From Ilumatobacter coccineus YM16-304 (lineage in GTDB: Bacteria; Actinomycetota; Acidimicrobiia; Acidimicrobiales; Ilumatobacteraceae): a stretch of 64,000 bases of DNA. Made by a program: the position numbers and the translations under genes. Every line of letters begins with the position of its first letter. The first letter of the stretch is position 1. The DNA lies in NCBI RefSeq assembly GCF_000348785.1, contig NC_020520.1:3162001-3226000 (forward strand). The letters are read 5' to 3'. Under the pieces are notes generated by a model. That model worked only from the letters and a program-made list of their open reading frames with translations, made no database searches and was not told the origin of the DNA. Positions 59,861-64,000 of this stretch are shown here, one piece after another.

Positions 59861-60719
59861 GTTGGTCGGGGGTGGGGTGGTCGTCGGTGTCCGTGGTGTC
59901 CGGCTCGTCGTGCGACGGCAGGCGACGCGCTCGGATCAGGCGGCGGATTCCTTCGTCGATCGCGAGGCCGACTCCGAGCAGGAGCAGGGCGACGATGCCG
60001 TCGAGCCACCAGTGGTGGCCGGTGGCCGACACGACGAAGATCGTGAGCGGCAGGTGCGCGGCGAACAACCACTTCCACCGCGAGGTCGAGGCGGCGACGA
60101 TGCCGAGCCCCACCACGCCGGCCCAGGCGACGTGGATCGACGGCATCGCGACGAACTGGCCCGACACCCCGGTGCCGACCGGCCCGTAGACGTCCATGTC
60201 GTGGATGACGGTGACGTCGATGAACCCGAGGTCGGGCAGGTACCGGGGCGGAGCGACCCGCCAGAACCGGATCACCAGACACCCGGCGGTCACCAGCGCC
60301 AACGCGTTGCGCCAACGGTCGTAGTGATCGCGATGCCGCCAGAACATCCAGATGAGGAACGCGAAGATGCTCGGCACGTGCACGACGACGTAGTACGCCG
60401 ACGAAAGCCACCCGAGCCAGTCGTTGTCGACCGCCCACCGATTGACCGTGAGCTCCGACGGCAGCCACATCGCCTCCTGCACGTCGACGATCGTGCGGGC
60501 ACGCTCGATCGCCCCGTCGGTCTGCGCGAGCGGGAGTTTGCGAGCCGTCCGCCACAGACCGTAGAGCGCCGTGAGGATGCCGAACTCTCGCACGGCGGGC
60601 AGCGCGATCTCGATCGCCTTCGACGGACGCACCCGACGAAGCACCAGGTAGACGACAATGCACAGCACCGTGGTGACCCACGCCTGCTGCCAGGTGGGCC
60701 AGGCCATCTGGGCGATCAC
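59829..60719 (-). CDS. PAP2 family membrane phosphatase/inositolphosphotransferase-like protein
   Basis: A 296-residue polytopic protein with about six membrane helices. It carries the PAP2-family motifs PSIHVAWAG (~196) and GHHWWLDG (~232) with the two catalytic His, in the arrangement of the Aur1/Ipt1-like subgroup (PAP2_3). These act on inositol phospholipids or lipid phosphates. The cytoplasmic tail (~260-296) is Asp/Thr/Pro-rich. Its final residues PGYIAPGAT and the stop come from the palindromic repeat at 59822-59860. The start is GTG 60719 (ATG at 60707 is an alternative). It converges with the thrH-like gene. Confidence 0.85.
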   Translation of the reverse strand: MIAQMAWPTWQQAWVTTVLCIVVYLVLRRVRPSKAIEIALPAVREFGILTALYGLWRTARKLPLAQTDGAIERARTIVDVQEAMWLPSELTVNRWAVDNDWLGWLSSAYYVVVHVPSIFAFLIWMFWRHRDHYDRWRNALALVTAGCLVIRFWRVAPPRYLPDLGFIDVTVIHDMDVYGPVGTGVSGQFVAMPSIHVAWAGVVGLGIVAASTSRWKWLFAAHLPLTIFVVSATGHHWWLDGIVALLLLGVGLAIDEGIRRLIRARRLPSHDEPDTTDTDDHPTPDQQPGYIAPGAT

Positions 60720-60763
60720 GGATCAGTGCTCCGCCGTGCGCGAACGCCCCGGCGACGACCGCT

Positions 60764-60800
60764 CGTCGCGCCCTGCCACCTCGGAGGTGGACGCGCGACG
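60764..60800 (-). terminator. hairpin terminator after the mutase gene
   Basis: CCACCTC (60776-60782), G, GAGGTGG (60784-60790) make a perfect inner stem. CGTCGCG (60764-60770) and CGCGACG (60794-60800) add an outer stem. It lies 39 bp after the mutase stop, between that gene and PAP2, both on the minus strand. Confidence 0.6.
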
Positions 60801-60838
60801 TCGTGCGCGAGTGTCGCCGAGACAGTCGCGCACGTCGA

Positions 60839-62413
<1,575 letters not shown>

Positions 62414-62426
62414 GGCCCCGATCGTA
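62414..62426 (-). promoter_or_regulatory. leaderless -10 element of the mutase gene
   Basis: TACGAT (62426-62421 on the minus strand) followed by 7 bases and ATG 62413. Confidence 0.5.
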
Positions 62427-62483
62427 TTCCGGCCGACCCCGACCGACCTGATCCGCGACCAATCCCTCCGCGCATCATGTCTC

Positions 62484-62563
62484 GCGGTCATCGGGTGTCT
62501 GACACCGTTTGACGGGCGGCGTTGCGGTCACCGGGTGTCTGACACCGTTTGACGTGCGCAGTT
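62484..62563. repeat. 40-bp tandem repeat carrying two GGTGTCTGACACC palindromes
   Basis: Units 62484-62523 and 62524-62563 share GCGGTCAYCGGGTGTCTGAC and the block ACACCGTTTGACG, with palindromes at 62494-62506 and 62534-62546. They lie between the RidA gene stop and the mutase promoter, both on the minus strand. A partial third unit begins at 62564. Confidence 0.85.
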
Positions 62564-62573
62564 GCAGCGGTGT

Positions 62574-62966
62574 TCAGCGGGCGGCGACGATCGCCACTTC
62601 CATCCGCCACTGGGGCTGCGCCAGCTCGGGCACGGTCACGAGCGTCGATGCGGCGCGATGCTCTCCGAGGAACGCGTCACGCGCGGCCATCACGGGGGCC
62701 AACGGCTCGCCGGCGACGACGTAGGTCGTGACCGACACGATGTCGTCGGCTCCCATCTCGGCATCGACGAGCATGGCGGCGATGTTCCGCCACACCACCA
62801 CCGCCTGCTCCCCCACCTCGTCCGGTGTCGTCCCGTCGGGTGCGGTCGGCACCACCCCCGACGTGTGCAGCCAGCGTTCGGGTGCCACGGTGAGCACGGC
62901 GTGTGCGTAGTTCGCCGCCGGGGCGGCGATCGACGAGGGATTGATCTGACGGTTCACGCTCGACAT
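62574..62966 (-). CDS. RidA family protein
   Basis: A 130-residue protein of the YjgF/YER057c/UK114 family. Conserved landmarks are HTSGVVPTAPDG (~34), VVVWRNIAAMLVDAEMGADDIVSVTTYV (~56-83) and the C-terminal WRMEVAIVAAR. The key Arg of active enamine/imine deaminases (in an IEIEARA-type end, here MEVAIVAAR) is not placed in the usual sequence, so activity may differ. Members form trimers and remove reactive imines. It is a single gene on the minus strand with repeats after its stop. No -10 or ribosome site stands out upstream of ATG 62966. Confidence 0.85.
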   Translation of the reverse strand: MSSVNRQINPSSIAAPAANYAHAVLTVAPERWLHTSGVVPTAPDGTTPDEVGEQAVVVWRNIAAMLVDAEMGADDIVSVTTYVVAGEPLAPVMAARDAFLGEHRAASTLVTVPELAQPQWRMEVAIVAAR

Positions 62967-63013
62967 CTTGGCGGATCACGGCCGCTCGCGGTGCGCTCGT
63001 CGCCTCCGACCGG

Positions 63014-63097
63014 TCAGCCCGGGATCACGTCGAACATCGAGACCGAGGCCATGTTGCCGCGGTAGTCGCGGAGGACGAGTTCGGCGAATCGACGCAC
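63014..63097 (-). other. 27-codon open frame, possible gene remnant
   Basis: Read on the minus strand from GTG 63097, the peptide ends VLRDYRGNMASVSMFDVIPG. It has natural composition and could be the 3' remnant of a lost gene or a small ORF. No family is recognised and no promoter signal was found. Confidence 0.2.
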
Positions 63098-63129
63098 CGC
63101 GATCGGTCGTCGTCGGGCAAGATGGCCCG

Positions 63130-64000
63130 GTGCAGGCCGCTCCGACACCTCAGGGTCCGATCAGTCGCTGGCTGAGCACGGCGCAACCCGAAGCGTTGTT
63201 CGTCCTGTCGGCCGTGGCGCAGTACGTCGGTGCTGCGCTGGCCGTGGTGTTGTTCGACGAAGTCGAACCGCAGACGGTCGCCTGGTTCCGCATCATCGGC
63301 GCGGCCGCCGCCCTGCTCCTGGTGTCACGCGGCTGGTGGCGAGGCTGGACCCGGCGCCAACTCGTCGGCGTGGCGGTGTTCGGTCTCGCGACGTCGTTGA
63401 TGAACATCTTCTTCTACCTGGCGATCAACCGCATCGACCTCGGCAAGGGCGTCACCATCGAGTTCATCGGCCCGATCGCTGTGGCCGCGGCAACGACGAG
63501 ATCCGGTCGCAATGCGTTGGCGTTGGCGTTCGCGATCGCCGGTGTCGCCGTGCTCGGCGGGGTCGAACTCGCCGACAACGCCGTCGGGCTCGTCTACATC
63601 CTCATCGCATCGGCGCTCTGGGCGGCGTACATCGTCGTCGGGTCGCGCGTGGCCCAGGTCGACCGCGGTGTGGCCGGGCTCGGTCTCGGGCTGGCGATCG
63701 GATCGATCCTCACCGCGCCGATCGGTGCGCCGTGGAGCGGACCGGTCTGGGTGGCGCCATCGCTGCTGGCGATGTGTCTGCTCGTCGGCGTGTTCTCCAA
63801 CGCGATCGGGTACGGCATCGACCAGTTCACGATGCGCCGCATCCCGATTCGACGCTTCTCCCTGCTCCTCGCGCTGCTCCCGGTCACCGCGTCACTCATC
63901 GGCTGGATCGCGCTCGATCAGCGGCCGACCACCATCGACCTGCTCGGTATCGCCCTGGTCCTGGTCGGCGTGACGGTGCAAGAGCGCGACCAGATCGAAC
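63130..64000 (+). CDS. EamA/RhtA-like exporter, truncated by the window edge
   Basis: 290 codons are open from GTG 63130 to the window edge. The protein has about ten membrane helices in two EamA repeats: one from SAVAQYVGAALAVVLFDEVEP (~27), the second from GLVYILIASALWAAYIVVGS (~150). NIFFYLAINRIDLGKGVTIEF (~92-112) and the repeat-2 analogue PVTASLIGWIALDQ are characteristic of RhtA-type threonine/homoserine exporters. It may export an amino acid or related metabolite. A CAAGAT hexamer 6 bases upstream of GTG is a weak leaderless element. Only the last few residues appear to be missing. Confidence 0.85.
   Translation, partial: MQAAPTPQGPISRWLSTAQPEALFVLSAVAQYVGAALAVVLFDEVEPQTVAWFRIIGAAAALLLVSRGWWRGWTRRQLVGVAVFGLATSLMNIFFYLAINRIDLGKGVTIEFIGPIAVAAATTRSGRNALALAFAIAGVAVLGGVELADNAVGLVYILIASALWAAYIVVGSRVAQVDRGVAGLGLGLAIGSILTAPIGAPWSGPVWVAPSLLAMCLLVGVFSNAIGYGIDQFTMRRIPIRRFSLLLALLPVTASLIGWIALDQRPTTIDLLGIALVLVGVTVQERDQIE

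Larger units (their letters stand above)
59670..59870. repeat. 123-bp-offset duplication of the thrH 3' end plus hairpin
   Basis: The block beginning CTCGACGC at 59670 (last thrH codons, stop and hairpin) recurs at 59793 with about seven base changes over ~70 bp. The second copy still encodes LDAFVAER and a stop in the thrH direction but is cut off from the gene, so it looks like a relic of duplication. Confidence 0.75.

Overview
The window is GC-rich, densely coded bacterial DNA. The gene set points to an actinobacterium: the F420 gene cofD, an LpdA-type quinone reductase, the actinobacterial form of DapD, a fused biotin carboxylase/BCCP alpha subunit, DUF3499 and DUF5719 proteins, and a stand-alone LigD polymerase domain. 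Acidimicrobiia (Ilumatobacter-like) fits best, but that placement is inference. No rRNA, tRNA, CRISPR array, prophage or insertion sequence was seen.

Layout. Positions 1-15421, mostly minus strand, form an envelope block: a truncated secreted LDTR-domain protein, Trm112-like protein, phosphomannomutase, a 1000-residue membrane protein, CPBP protease, DUF3499, divergent ftsH, a thioredoxin-like protein, DUF5719 and a giant GT2 glycosyltransferase. Positions 15489-34003 form a surface-polysaccharide block: a flippase, Gmd, five glycosyltransferase-type or sugar-nucleotide genes around cofD, three overlapping GT4 genes, the complete dTDP-rhamnose set (rmlD divergent from rmlABC) and an LCP ligase. 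Mug and a PEP-utiliser-type protein follow rmlD. Positions 34070-37864 hold birA and the biotin carboxylase gene sharing a 19-bp divergent promoter, a newly noticed 49-residue ORF, an Lrp regulator and a small HTH protein. Positions 37865-39620 are 1.76 kb of repeat-filled DNA without a credible gene.

Positions 39621-46420 hold LpdA, an M15 peptidase, LysS, DapD and an SDR. Positions 46466-56525 hold a six-gene minus-strand run with touching or overlapping ends: zinc metallopeptidase, transglutaminase-DUF2126, transglutaminase, ATP-grasp/alpha-E fusion, alpha-E and ATP-grasp. It looks like a peptide ligation/modification pathway of unknown product and is the best candidate for an undescribed system here. 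The right end carries a LigD polymerase domain, nitroreductase, double-ACT protein, ThrH-like phosphatase, PAP2 protein, the large subunit of methylmalonyl-CoA mutase, RidA and a truncated EamA exporter.

Two patterns run through the window. At least sixteen transcription-unit starts have a TANNNT-like hexamer ending 6-7 bases before the ATG or GTG, the signature of leaderless mRNA, and this settles many start choices. Several families of short palindromic repeats sit between genes: the GGTGTCWGACACC family (five copies), the ACCTGGTTA...TCCCGGA...TAACCAGGT family (four copies in two subtypes) and the GACAACC-NN-GGTTGTC family (four copies).
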